In this document: positions 36,232 to 44,929 of the stretch, piece by piece | Layout: every line of letters begins with the position of its first letter | Position numbering within the stretch: position 1 is the stretch's first letter | Assembly: GCF_028649475.1 (NCBI RefSeq) | Contig: NZ_JAQSIP010000003.1 | Location: 1-64,000 of the forward strand | DNA length: 64,000 bases | Source of the DNA: Curvibacter cyanobacteriorum | GTDB taxonomy: Bacteria; Pseudomonadota; Gammaproteobacteria; Burkholderiales; Burkholderiaceae_C | Reading direction: 5' to 3' | Position numbers and translations under genes: made by a program | Notes under the pieces: model-generated | Told to the model about the DNA's origin: nothing | The model's input: only the letters and a program-made list of their open reading frames with translations | Database searches by the model: none

Positions 36232-38504
36232 CCTGCGGGCTTGATGCGGGCCGCGCGCAGCACCGTGGGCGTGCGCGCCAGGTGGCGCAGCGCGCTGTCG
36301 AGGTGGTTGGCATCCTGCACGGACACCAGAAAGCGCAGGTCGGCGGTGTCGGCAGGGCCTTCGTCGCCCATGTCGACATGGGTGATGTCGACCTCCGAGC
36401 TGGCCAGCTCGGCCGCCACCCGGGCCAGCACGCCCTTGCGGTTGGTCACGGTGACCACCAAGCCGGTCTCGAAGGCGCGTACTGGCTCGTCGGCCCAGTC
36501 CACGGCAATGAAGCGCTCGGCGTCCTTGTGCTGCAGGCGTTTGGCCGTGCCGCAGTCGGCCGTGTGCACCACCAGGCCTTCGCCACGGCCCAGGTAGCCC
36601 ACGATGGCGTCGCCGGGGATCGGGCGGCAGCAGGGCGCGTATTTGACCGAGGCATTCTCGCTGCCATCGAGCAGCACGGCCCCTTGAGACAGCTTTTCGT
36701 GCGAGGTGTAGCGTTCACGCGTGAGCAACAGGGCATCGCGCTTCTCGCCGCCTTCGGTCATCAGCACCGTGAGGCGCTTGGCCACCATGCTGGCGATGCG
36801 CTTGCCCAGACCGATGTCGGTCATCAGCTCGCTGCGCGTCTTGTTGCCCGTGAAGCGCAACAGCTTCTCCCAGATGCCGGGGAAGGCGGGGTCGCGGGTC
36901 TCGGGCAATTTCTCCAGCCCCTCGGCGCGCAGCGCCTGGGTGAGCAGTTTCTCGCCCAGTTCCTCGGACTCGGTCAAGGCCAGGGTCTTGAGGTAGTGGC
37001 GGATCTTGGAGCGGGCCCGACCCGTGCGCACAAAGCCCAGCCAAGCCGGGTTTGGGGACGACACCGGCGCCGTGATGACCTCGATCACATCACCGTTCTT
37101 GAGTTCGGTGCGCAGCGGCACCTGTTCGCCATTGATCTTGCCGGCCACCGTGCGGTCGCCGATGTTGCTGTGGATGGCGTAGGCAAAGTCCACCACGGTG
37201 GCGCCGCGCGGCAGCGCCATGATCTGGCTCTTGGGCGTGAACACATAGACCGCGTCGGGGAATAGATCGACCTTGACGTGGTCCCAGAACTCGGCGGCGT
37301 CGCGGGTTTCGTTCTGGATGTCGAGCAGCGACTGCAGCCACTTGGTGCCCAGGCGCTCGGACGGGTCGCCGTCGTGGTCGCTGGCTTTGTAGAGCCAATG
37401 CGCGGCCACGCCGGACTCGGCCACCATGTGCATGTCCTCGGTGCGCATCTGGAACTCGATGTTGATGCCCGAGGGGCCGACCAAGGTGGTGTGCAGCGAC
37501 TGGTAGCCGTTGACCTTGGCGATCGCGATGTGGTCCTTGAACTTGCCCGGCACCGGCTTGTACATCTGGTGCAGCACGCCCAGCGCGGTGTAGCAGTCGG
37601 TGATGCCCGGCACGATGATGCGGAAGCCGTAGATGTCGGTCACCTGGGCAAAGCTCAGGTGTTTTTCGTCCATCTTGCGGTAGATCGAGAACAGGGTTTT
37701 CTCGCGTCCGGCGATGCGGATGCGCATGCCCAGTTTGGCAAACGCAGCGTCCACATCGGCCTGCACCTTTTGCACCAGGTCCCGGCGTCGGCTGCGGGCT
37801 TTGGCCACCGCTTTCGACAAGATGGCGTGGCGCCAGGGGTGCAGGTGGCGGAAAGACAGGTCCTGCAGCTCGCGGTAGGTCTGGTTCAGGCCCAGCCGGT
37901 GGGCAATCGGGGCGTAGATGTCCAGGGTTTCCGAGGCGATGCGGGCCCATTTGTTCTTGGGCATGTCCGACATCGTGCGCATGTTGTGCGTGCGGTCGGC
38001 CAGCTTGATCAGAATGACGCGCACGTCGCGCGCCATCGCCAGCAGCATCTTGCGGAAGGACTCGGCCTGGTTTTCTTCGCGGGTGTTGAACTCCAGCTTG
38101 TCCAGCTTGGTCAACCCGTCGACCAGCTCGGCCACCTGCAGGCCAAAGCGGTCCATCAACTCGGACTTGGTGACGCCGCAGTCTTCGAGGGCGTCGTGCA
38201 GCAGGGCGGCCATCAAGGCCTGGGCGTCGAGCTTCCAGACCGCGCACTGGGCCGCCACGGCGATGGGGTGGGTGATGTAGGGCTCACCGCTGTTGCGCAA
38301 CTGCCCCAGGTGGGCTTCGTCGGCAAAGCGATAGGCCTGGCGCACCTGTTCGATGCCCGCAGGACCGAGGTAGTCCAGCGCGTCGGTGAGCGCCGCAAAG
38401 CTGGCCGCAGCCGCGTTGGCCGCGGCCGTGGTGCCTTTGGAGGGCACAGGGGGCGCGGATTTCGAGGGCTTGGCAGGGGAAGGTGTAGGCAGCACCGCAG
38501 TCAT
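36228..38504 (-). CDS. spoT: Bifunctional (p)ppGpp synthetase/hydrolase SpoT
   Basis: 758 residues from the ATG at 38504; the open frame continues upstream across a terminator and is not used. Full Rel plan: HD hydrolase (HP near 79, HDALED at 103-108, NMRTM), synthetase domain (YGFRIIVPG, GYQSLHTTL, EFQMRTEDMH), TGS (VFTPKSQIMALPRGATVVDFAYAIHSNIGD), helical and zinc-finger-like region (CCRPIPGDAIVGY), and a C-terminal ACT domain. It has an Ala/Pro leader of about 35 residues. Controls stringent response alarmone levels. Third in a gmk-rpoZ-spoT order on the minus strand, but separated from rpoZ by an intrinsic terminator. Confidence 0.95.
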   Translation of the reverse strand: MTAVLPTPSPAKPSKSAPPVPSKGTTAAANAAAASFAALTDALDYLGPAGIEQVRQAYRFADEAHLGQLRNSGEPYITHPIAVAAQCAVWKLDAQALMAALLHDALEDCGVTKSELMDRFGLQVAELVDGLTKLDKLEFNTREENQAESFRKMLLAMARDVRVILIKLADRTHNMRTMSDMPKNKWARIASETLDIYAPIAHRLGLNQTYRELQDLSFRHLHPWRHAILSKAVAKARSRRRDLVQKVQADVDAAFAKLGMRIRIAGREKTLFSIYRKMDEKHLSFAQVTDIYGFRIIVPGITDCYTALGVLHQMYKPVPGKFKDHIAIAKVNGYQSLHTTLVGPSGINIEFQMRTEDMHMVAESGVAAHWLYKASDHDGDPSERLGTKWLQSLLDIQNETRDAAEFWDHVKVDLFPDAVYVFTPKSQIMALPRGATVVDFAYAIHSNIGDRTVAGKINGEQVPLRTELKNGDVIEVITAPVSSPNPAWLGFVRTGRARSKIRHYLKTLALTESEELGEKLLTQALRAEGLEKLPETRDPAFPGIWEKLLRFTGNKTRSELMTDIGLGKRIASMVAKRLTVLMTEGGEKRDALLLTRERYTSHEKLSQGAVLLDGSENASVKYAPCCRPIPGDAIVGYLGRGEGLVVHTADCGTAKRLQHKDAERFIAVDWADEPVRAFETGLVVTVTNRKGVLARVAAELASSEVDITHVDMGDEGPADTADLRFLVSVQDANHLDSALRHLARTPTVLRAARIKPAG

Positions 38505-38545
38505 GCTTGTAATGTAGCGTCCCAGAGGGGTTTGGCGGACACCGG

Positions 38546-38579
38546 AAAAAAAAAGCACCGCGCGCAGGCGGTGCTTTTT
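38546..38579 (-). terminator. Intrinsic terminator between rpoZ and spoT
   Basis: On the plus strand, aaaagcaccgc (38551-38561) pairs perfectly with gcggtgctttt (38568-38578) around gcgcag. Read on the minus strand it is an 11-bp hairpin followed by a run of T (complement of the A-run at 38546-38554). It should end part of the gmk-rpoZ transcripts before spoT. Confidence 0.88.
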
Positions 38580-38599
38580 GGGGCCCGTCGGGCCGGAGG

Positions 38600-38800
38600 T
38601 CAGGGGACCTTCTTGAGCATCTCGATGCCGATCTTGCCTTCGGCGATCTCGCGCAGGGCGGTCACGGCGGGCTTGTTCTTGCTTTCGATCTTGGGCGAAT
38701 GGCCCTGGCTCAGCATGCGGGCGCGGTAGGTGGCCGCCAGAACCAGCTGGAAGCGGTTCGGGATATTGACCAGGCAATCTTCAACGGTAATGCGTGCCAT
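38600..38800 (-). CDS. rpoZ: RNA polymerase omega subunit
   Basis: 66 residues: [28 protein letters not shown] is the conserved omega start, and the usual [15 protein letters not shown] follows. It stabilises RNA polymerase assembly and can participate in ppGpp binding. Lies 17 bp downstream of gmk on the same strand. A GGAG site precedes the ATG. Confidence 0.95.
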   Translation of the reverse strand: MARITVEDCLVNIPNRFQLVLAATYRARMLSQGHSPKIESKNKPAVTALREIAEGKIGIEMLKKVP

Positions 38801-38817
38801 CAGAATTCTCCGCGGGG

Positions 38818-39438
38818 CTAGTCGATGTTTAGTGAATGGAAGGTGTCTGCCCGGGCGCGTCGCTGGGCAGCATATTTGAGGCGTTGCGCGTGGACGACGG
38901 CCTTCAGGTCGAAGAGCGCGCGCTCAAACAACTCGTTGATTATAACGAAGTCGAATTTGCGGGCCTGGGCCATCTCCTCGGCGGCGTTCTTCAGGCGCAG
39001 TTCGATGACCTCGGCGCTGTCCTCGCCTCGGCGCTCCAGGCGCGAGCGCAGCTCTTCCCAGCTGGGCGGCAGGATGAAGATCAGCACCGCGTTGGCGAAG
39101 ATCTCTTTGACCTGGATGGCCCCCTGGAAGTCGATTTCCAGGATCACGTCAGCGCCTTCGGCGATGCGCTCCTCGATCGCCTTGCGCGAGGTGCCGTAGC
39201 GGTTGCCGTGCACATGGGCCCATTCCACGAAGGCCTGACCGGCCACCATGGCGTCGAACTCGGGCTGGGACACGAAGAAGTACTCGCGTCCGTGCTTTTC
39301 CTGGCCCCGCGGCGGGCGGGTGGTGTGCGACACAGAGGGCTGAACGCGCGAATCGAGCTCCAGCAGGGCCTTGACTAGGCTGGACTTGCCGGCGCCACTG
39401 GGGGCGGCCACGACAAACAGGTTTCCTGGGTAATCCAT
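38818..39438 (-). CDS. gmk: Guanylate kinase
   Basis: 206 residues. P-loop APSGAGKSS at 12-20; the GMP-binding [18 protein letters not shown]; and the lid with [20 protein letters not shown]. Catalyses ATP + GMP to ADP + GDP in GTP and alarmone precursor synthesis. First gene of the gmk-rpoZ(-spoT) block. In related genomes it commonly follows yicC, which here is 22 kb away on the same strand. Confidence 0.95.
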   Translation of the reverse strand: MDYPGNLFVVAAPSGAGKSSLVKALLELDSRVQPSVSHTTRPPRGQEKHGREYFFVSQPEFDAMVAGQAFVEWAHVHGNRYGTSRKAIEERIAEGADVILEIDFQGAIQVKEIFANAVLIFILPPSWEELRSRLERRGEDSAEVIELRLKNAAEEMAQARKFDFVIINELFERALFDLKAVVHAQRLKYAAQRRARADTFHSLNID

Positions 39439-39764
39439 GGTGTGAGGTTGGGTTCAGCGCGGGGGCTGTGACTCGGTAGAGGGCATGTGAAAGCGCCGCA
39501 GACACCCCGGATCAGGGCGCTGCGCAGCGCGGCTGAGCTGGGGCTTCAACCGCTGGAACGCCCTATTTTAACGGCGCGCTGTGCGGCTGGCGCTTGGGCC
39601 GCCGCTGTCAAAGGCCGACTCGTGCGCCAGAACGGCCCCATGGGCACGCCAAGCAGTTCGCAGACCATGGGTAAATTTGATCAGATAGGCGGAAACTCAG
39701 CGATTGCAGTGCTATTGTTTGAGCGCAATTTTGTTCATTCGCCCCCTTTTTGGAGTCTTTACCC
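39439..39764. other. Divergent promoter region of gmk and the PsiF-like gene
   Basis: Gene-free 326 bp. It includes a perfect 14-bp palindrome gcgctgcgcagcgc (39517-39530). No distinct promoter or riboswitch could be recognised. Confidence 0.5.
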
Positions 39765-40037
39765 ATGTCCAAATTCACGCTCGTGCTGATTTCTGGTTTC
39801 CTGGCGGCCAGCGCCGGTCTGGCCCAGGCCTCGGATTGCGAATCCAAGGCGGTCAGCAAGGAAGGCAAGCCGCTGGCCGGAGCGGCCAAGGCGTCCTTCA
39901 TCAAGAAGTGCGAAGCCGACAGCGCCGGCGCTGCCCCCAGCTGCGAAGCCAAGGCGGTGAGCAAGGAAGGCAAGCCGCTGGCCGGGGCCGCCAAGGCCTC
40001 CTTCATCAAGAAGTGCGAAGCCGACGCCAAGAAGTAA
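39765..40037 (+). CDS. Exported PsiF-like repeat protein
   Basis: 90 residues. A signal peptide (FTLVLISGFLAASAGLAQA) is followed by two copies of a 28-residue unit beginning with Cys and ending KKCEAD, with GKPLAGAAKASFI between, the pattern of the PsiF repeat. Each unit has paired cysteines near its ends, so a disulfide per repeat is likely in the periplasm. PsiF in E. coli is phosphate-starvation inducible, but its function is unknown. Start chosen at the ATG with TGGAG ahead. Confidence 0.75.
   Translation: MSKFTLVLISGFLAASAGLAQASDCESKAVSKEGKPLAGAAKASFIKKCEADSAGAAPSCEAKAVSKEGKPLAGAAKASFIKKCEADAKK
39837..40025 (+). repeat. In-gene tandem repeat, two 84-bp units
   Basis: Units at 39837-39920 and 39942-40025 are near identical at DNA level (only a handful of substitutions, mostly synonymous), offset by 105 bp. 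The high DNA identity indicates a recent duplication or gene conversion of the protein repeat. Confidence 0.8.
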
Positions 40038-40144
40038 GCGCCAGGCCAGCCCGTGGTTCGCACGGCGGCGCTGCTGCATCGGCCGCCACGGGCCAGGGCG
40101 CGGGGCTCGTTTTCAGCCGCTGGCGCCCGGGCCCGTCCCTGCGT

Positions 40145-41416
40145 TCACGGGGCGCCGGCCGCGCCCAGCGGTGACGCCACCAGCGCCTGCCATTGCTGGC
40201 GTGTCAGGGCCGTCATGGTCTGGGCGGCGGTCAGCAGTTCGTCGACCCAATCTGGCGTCTGGGCAAACGCCTGCAGCGCATCCGCATTGGCCGACCCGTT
40301 GCGGCCCGAGGCGCGCAGCTGGTCCCAGGCCAGCACGCGGCCCAGGGTGGCCGCCAATTCGGACAACGGTGCGGTATCTTGACGACCTTTGCCGATGCTG
40401 ACCCGGTCCTCGCTGGGCTGCAGACCGCGCAAGACGCAGGACTGACCTTCAAAGGTGACCGCGTCCAAAAAGGCATGGTTCACCGCCTGCAACCGCTGCT
40501 GTACCCCCACGATGCGGGCCGCCTCGCTGGGCCAGGCGGGCTGCGGCATGCCCAGGCCCTGCAGCACCGGTGCCAGTGAACTGCTTTGGGCCGCTTTCAG
40601 GTCCAGCAGCAGGTAGCCGTCCGGGGCGCCTTTGCCGGCCACCAGCACCACATAGCGCGACAGGCCCAGGCTGCCGGTGCCGGCGATGCGCCGCGCCACG
40701 TCGCAGACTTCAAAGTAGCTGGCCGGGTAGCGGTTTTGCTGTTGGGCGTATTGCTGGACAAAGGATTTGACGCGTTCAACCTGCTCGGGGTTGGCCGGCA
40801 AGGCTTTCTGTCCATCGCTGCGCAAGTGCCGTTGGCCGTTGTGCAGCACCGTGCGGCTGTTCAAAAAGTCAACCCGGTGCCGGGATTGCAGTCGCGTGAA
40901 CAGGTCGGCCACCAGCCCGGTGGCGGTGGCGCCCTGCACCCATTGTGGTTTGCCCAGGCGCAGGGCGTCGCGGTAGGCCAGGATGCAGTCCTGGCTCATC
41001 ACATGGGCCTGGCCAGGGCTGGCTTTCAGTTCGTCGGCCCCGCATTGCAAGCTGGTCAGCAGGCGCAGCAGGTCCCAGGTGCAGGGCGCCAGGGCCGACT
41101 CGTCAAAGTCATTGATGTCGAAATAGGCCTGGCGGTCGTCGCCCTTGTAGCTGCCAAAGTTTTCAAAATGCAGGTCGCCACAGGCCCAGGCCAGGGGCGC
41201 CTGGGTCAGGCTGGCCAGTGCGGGCAGCGCGGGGTAGAACAGGTGGCAGGCTCCGCGCAGGAACACAAACGGGCTCTGCCGCATCTTGGCGTACTTGAGC
41301 GCCAGGCGCTCGGGGTCGCGCCCCTGGTTGTAGTGGCGCAGGGCCGCCACCGTGGCGTCAGGGTGGGGGGCCTGGGCCGCAGGGGCCGGGTGGGGCGCAT
41401 CGCTCGCATGGGGCAT
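40145..41416 (-). CDS. DUF2252 family protein
   Basis: 423 residues from the ATG at 41416, with an AAGGTG site; the TTG at 41431 gives five more residues. The DUF2252 kinase-like pattern is clear: YAKMRQSPFVFLRGACHLFY, ACGDLHFENFGSY and FDINDFDESALAPCTWDLLRLLTSL, which look like a protein-kinase-fold HxDxHxxN/DFD arrangement. Family members are uncharacterised. It stands alone between the PsiF-like gene and the histidine kinase. Confidence 0.88.
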   Translation of the reverse strand: MPHASDAPHPAPAAQAPHPDATVAALRHYNQGRDPERLALKYAKMRQSPFVFLRGACHLFYPALPALASLTQAPLAWACGDLHFENFGSYKGDDRQAYFDINDFDESALAPCTWDLLRLLTSLQCGADELKASPGQAHVMSQDCILAYRDALRLGKPQWVQGATATGLVADLFTRLQSRHRVDFLNSRTVLHNGQRHLRSDGQKALPANPEQVERVKSFVQQYAQQQNRYPASYFEVCDVARRIAGTGSLGLSRYVVLVAGKGAPDGYLLLDLKAAQSSSLAPVLQGLGMPQPAWPSEAARIVGVQQRLQAVNHAFLDAVTFEGQSCVLRGLQPSEDRVSIGKGRQDTAPLSELAATLGRVLAWDQLRASGRNGSANADALQAFAQTPDWVDELLTAAQTMTALTRQQWQALVASPLGAAGAP

Positions 41417-41547
41417 GGGGGTCACCTTCAAAGAGCCGTCAGTCTAGAGGGCCCGTCCGGTGCTCTGAGGTTTGGGCACTGCCGTTCGACCGGCCACCTG
41501 TGCCCCCAACGCCACGCGGTCGCCGAGGCCTGGGCCTGGGCCGATCT

Positions 41548-43857
41548 TCAGGTGAGGTTTTGCCAGCCACTGTGGCTTTGGCTGGGGGTGACTTCGGGCA
41601 GCCACAGGGTCACCACGGTGCCTTGGCCGTGTTCGCTCTCCAGGTGCATCTGGCCGCCTTGCAGCTCCATGATCTCTTTCACGATGCTCATGCCCAGCCC
41701 CGTGCCGGGAATGGTGCCCGACGCATCGGCGCGGTAGAAGCGCTCGCTGACGCGTGCCAGTTGCGCGGGGGTCATGCCGATGCCGTGGTCGCGGATCTCG
41801 AACCCCACGATCGGCTGCCCATCGCGCAGGTCGTTGACGATGCGCACATTCACGGCGCCGCCTTGGGGCGAGTACTTGTAGGCGTTGGACAGCACATTGC
41901 CAATCGCCTGCGCCATCTTCTTGCGGTCCACCTGCACCAGGGCCATGCCGCGGCCCCGGTCGAAGTCCGGGTGCGGGCGCTGTTGGGGCGGGTTGAAGTC
42001 GTGCAGCAGCGACTCGGCCAGGTGCACGAGGTCCAGGGTTTCGATCTCGAAGTCCTTGCCGCGGCGGGCTTCGATGCGCGCCAGGTCCAGCAGCTCATTG
42101 ATGATGGCAATCATCAATTCGGACTGCCGGTGGATGGTTTTCACCAGGTCCTCGCGCTGTTCGGGCTTGATGCCCGGGAACTGCAGCAACTCGGCAAAGC
42201 CGTAAATGCTGGTCATGGGGGTGCGCAGTTCGTGGGCCGCGGTGGACAGGAACTCGCTCTTCATCTGGTCGACTTCGGTCTCATGCGTCACGTCGCGCAG
42301 CGACAGCACCTGCGAGATCACATTCGACTGGCTCTCGCGCAGGCCCAGTTGCAGGATGCGCCGGGCCGGGCGGGCCAGCTCGATGATGGTGCGGCGTGGC
42401 GCATCGGCCGCGCCATCGCTGGGCAGGTCGCGCAGGATCGACTCAAAGCTGCGCCAGCGCACCGCGCTGTTGGCCTGCTGGTGCAGCAGGTGCTCGACCT
42501 GGGTGTCGGTCTGGCCGATCAGTTGCGCCACGGTCAGGCCGGTCAGCTGGGTGAAGGCGGGGCTCACGTAGTTGGCGCGGCGCTCGGCGTCGAAGGAGAC
42601 AAAGCCGTCGGGGCTCAGCTCGAAGATGGCCCGCAGTTGCTCGCCCCGCGACTGCAGCCGGTGCACCAGGGTGGAGATCATGCCCGAGATGGCCTCCAGG
42701 TCATCGCTGGCGTTGGGGGCCGGGGTGGCCAGGTCCTGGGTGAATTCTTCGAGCACCTTGCGCATCGAAATGAGGGCCGAGGCGCGCGACTTGAGTTCGG
42801 CGCGCAGGCGCATGTCGAGTTCGTGCTGCTCGCTCATGTCGCGGCAGGCCAGCACATAGCCCACCGTCTCGCCTTCGGGTGACAGGATGGCCGACAGCGT
42901 GCTGTCGATCACCAGCTCCTGGCCCTGGCTGTTGCGCACCGTCCGGCGCCGCCCGCGCCAGGGTTGCAGGGTGGTGGTGACCGGGATCACCTGCGGCATC
43001 AGCTTGGAGGCGGCCTGTCCTTGCAGTTGCTCGGGCGGCAGGCCGAGCAGCTCACAGGCCGCAGGATTGGCCAAGATGACCTGGCCGCTGGCGTCCAGGG
43101 TCAGCACCGCATCGGCGATGGCGCCCAGCGTCACGGCGGCCTGGTGGCGCTGCGATTGCAGGTTGGCTGCGGCGCGCCCCAGCACCTCGAAAGTCTGGCG
43201 GAACTCCACCGGCGCCTGGTCGGCGACCAGCAGGTCGGTCGACACGGCGCCGCTTTCCATGGCCTGTTCGAACGCCTGCACGCGGTTCAGCCCACCGAGC
43301 CAGCGCCTCAGCGGGAACAGGATCAGCATCAGCCCGCCACCGATGGCCAGGGCGCCCAACAACAGCGCCAAGCGGATCTGAGTCCACAGCCGGGCCGCGA
43401 TGTCGCGTGAATCGAAGTTGAGGCGCAACACCCCATAGTCTTGCCCGCCCACATTGATTGGCAGGTTCACGTCGTAGAGTCGACCATTGACCAAGTCGAT
43501 CAACCAGTTCGGTGGCTGGCTGCTGCCCGACGGGGTGCCCAGCGACTTGACCACGCCGCCATTGCGGTCGATGAAACTGGCCGACTTGAGTACCGAGTGT
43601 TCAACCGTGCGGGACAGGGCCTGGCGCACGGTGTCGTAGTCGCCGATCACCACACTGTCGGAGATGATGGGCGAGATGATCGACCCCAGCGCGTCCCCTC
43701 GCAGCTGCTCATCCTCCAGCACCACGCTGAGCTGGTAGTAGCAGAACAGGCCGATGCCCGCCAGCACAAAGCCCAGCAGCGTCACGGTGTAGAGGGCGAA
43801 CACCCGCCCCACCAGAGAACCCGGCAGGACACGTTCAAGGAGGCGGGAAAGGATCAA
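41548..43857 (-). CDS. Membrane sensor histidine kinase with PAS domains
   Basis: 769 residues. Helix 1 at about 20-41, a periplasmic sensor domain of about 120 residues, helix 2 at about 162-182, then two PAS domains (about 240-340 and 405-520), a HisKA dimerisation helix with AAHELRTPMTSIYGF, and a HATPase_c domain with NVLSNAYKYSPQGG, RDHGIGMT and GTGLGMSIVKEIM. No receiver or Hpt domain is fused. It follows, by six bases, a periplasmic PhnD-like binding protein that may be its ligand sensor. No response regulator is next to it. Confidence 0.92.
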   Translation of the reverse strand: MILSRLLERVLPGSLVGRVFALYTVTLLGFVLAGIGLFCYYQLSVVLEDEQLRGDALGSIISPIISDSVVIGDYDTVRQALSRTVEHSVLKSASFIDRNGGVVKSLGTPSGSSQPPNWLIDLVNGRLYDVNLPINVGGQDYGVLRLNFDSRDIAARLWTQIRLALLLGALAIGGGLMLILFPLRRWLGGLNRVQAFEQAMESGAVSTDLLVADQAPVEFRQTFEVLGRAAANLQSQRHQAAVTLGAIADAVLTLDASGQVILANPAACELLGLPPEQLQGQAASKLMPQVIPVTTTLQPWRGRRRTVRNSQGQELVIDSTLSAILSPEGETVGYVLACRDMSEQHELDMRLRAELKSRASALISMRKVLEEFTQDLATPAPNASDDLEAISGMISTLVHRLQSRGEQLRAIFELSPDGFVSFDAERRANYVSPAFTQLTGLTVAQLIGQTDTQVEHLLHQQANSAVRWRSFESILRDLPSDGAADAPRRTIIELARPARRILQLGLRESQSNVISQVLSLRDVTHETEVDQMKSEFLSTAAHELRTPMTSIYGFAELLQFPGIKPEQREDLVKTIHRQSELMIAIINELLDLARIEARRGKDFEIETLDLVHLAESLLHDFNPPQQRPHPDFDRGRGMALVQVDRKKMAQAIGNVLSNAYKYSPQGGAVNVRIVNDLRDGQPIVGFEIRDHGIGMTPAQLARVSERFYRADASGTIPGTGLGMSIVKEIMELQGGQMHLESEHGQGTVVTLWLPEVTPSQSHSGWQNLT

Positions 43858-43863
43858 TTGCGT

Positions 43864-44739
43864 TCAGCGCAGTGAGGGAGGGGCGGTGCGATAGAAGTCG
43901 CGGTAGCTGCTGTATTCGCTGCCATCGGAGGCGATGAAGTGCGCCTCGGCGCTCAATCCAACCTGTTCGGATGCTTTTTGCAAGATGTCCCGGCCTTTCG
44001 GGTCTTGGTGCATGCCCAGAAAGGCTTGACTCACGGCCTTGGTGATCTTGTCAGGAACCCCCGCCGCCGACATCAGCGCCAAGTCATACAGCGGAGGGGA
44101 GGACCACAGGATGCGCAGCTTCTTGCCCTCGCGCCGCGAATAGCCCTCTGCCAACTGGGAGTTGGTGCCCACCGCGGCCACCTTGCCGCTGGTGAGTTGC
44201 ACAAAGGCCGCGTCCATGTTGCCACCAAACAGGTACTTGGCTTCGATCTTCTTGGACATCAGGTGGGCGGCGGGAAACTTGTAGGCCACCAGGGCTTCGG
44301 GGCCGGGGAAGGCGATGTCCTTGCCCTGCAGTTGCGACAGCTCGGTGATGGGCGAGTCCGCGGGCACCACGATTTGCGCGTGCAGCGGGGGCGTCAGGCG
44401 GCGCCCAAAGACCTTCCAGCCCAGCTTCTCGCGCTCGGGGCTGAACAGGTGGTTGGAGAACACAAACTCCACTTCCTGGGCCAGCACATAGGCGGTGGTG
44501 TCCGCCGAGGTGCGGCCAATCTTGAGTTGTAACTTGACGCCGCTTTTGTCGCTGACGTAAGCGATGATGGGGTTCCAGTACGCCGCCGTGAGGTTGATGC
44601 CGTACTGATTGACCGGCGAGAAGCGGTAGGTGTTGGGCTCCGCCGGCGTGTCTTGGGCCCAGCCCGCGGTGGCGGGTGCCAGCAGGCTCAGGGCGGTCAG
44701 GGTCAGGGCCAGGCGGCGATTCACAGGACGTTCAGCCAT
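43864..44739 (-). CDS. PhnD-like phosphate/phosphonate-type periplasmic binding protein
   Basis: 291 residues from the ATG at 44739, which has GGAG upstream; the longer open frame starts in non-coding sequence. Signal peptide ending near GWAQD, then RFSPVNQYGINLTAAYWNPIIAYVSDKSGVKLQLKIG and a mid-region VVPADSPITELSQLQGKDIAFPGPEALVAYKFPA, typical of the PhnD/SsuA-like phosphate/phosphite/phosphonate binding family. It is not beside any ABC permease or ATPase gene. Gene order, binding protein then histidine kinase with a six-base gap, suggests a signalling role, but a genuine uptake role cannot be excluded. Confidence 0.85.
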   Translation of the reverse strand: MAERPVNRRLALTLTALSLLAPATAGWAQDTPAEPNTYRFSPVNQYGINLTAAYWNPIIAYVSDKSGVKLQLKIGRTSADTTAYVLAQEVEFVFSNHLFSPEREKLGWKVFGRRLTPPLHAQIVVPADSPITELSQLQGKDIAFPGPEALVAYKFPAAHLMSKKIEAKYLFGGNMDAAFVQLTSGKVAAVGTNSQLAEGYSRREGKKLRILWSSPPLYDLALMSAAGVPDKITKAVSQAFLGMHQDPKGRDILQKASEQVGLSAEAHFIASDGSEYSSYRDFYRTAPPSLR

Positions 44740-44860
44740 GGGGACTCCGGTAGTGGCGGGGTGTCTGGCGCCGGCACCGGCCCAGCAGGCCAGACACATG
44801 CGCTTACGACTCACGCCATGTTAGCGCCATCTGGCGGCTGTCCCATGGGCTTCAGCGCAC

Positions 44861-44896
44861 AAAAAAAGAGCCGGGCACCGCGGTGCGGTGTCCGGC
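44861..44896 (-). terminator. Intrinsic terminator after the TRAP binding protein gene
   Basis: On the minus strand, a 12-bp stem (gccggacaccgc with gcggtgcccggc, one G-U pair) is followed by seven T. It ends the gluconokinase-TRAP transcript. Confidence 0.85.
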
Positions 44897-44929
44897 CCAT
44901 CGGTCAGCCCCGGGGGGAGCGACAGCGGT

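Noticed and set aside
38505-38777. N-terminal extension of spoT by 91 residues
   Set aside because: It would run across the rpoZ terminator and into rpoZ; the ATG at 38504 begins the normal SpoT leader.
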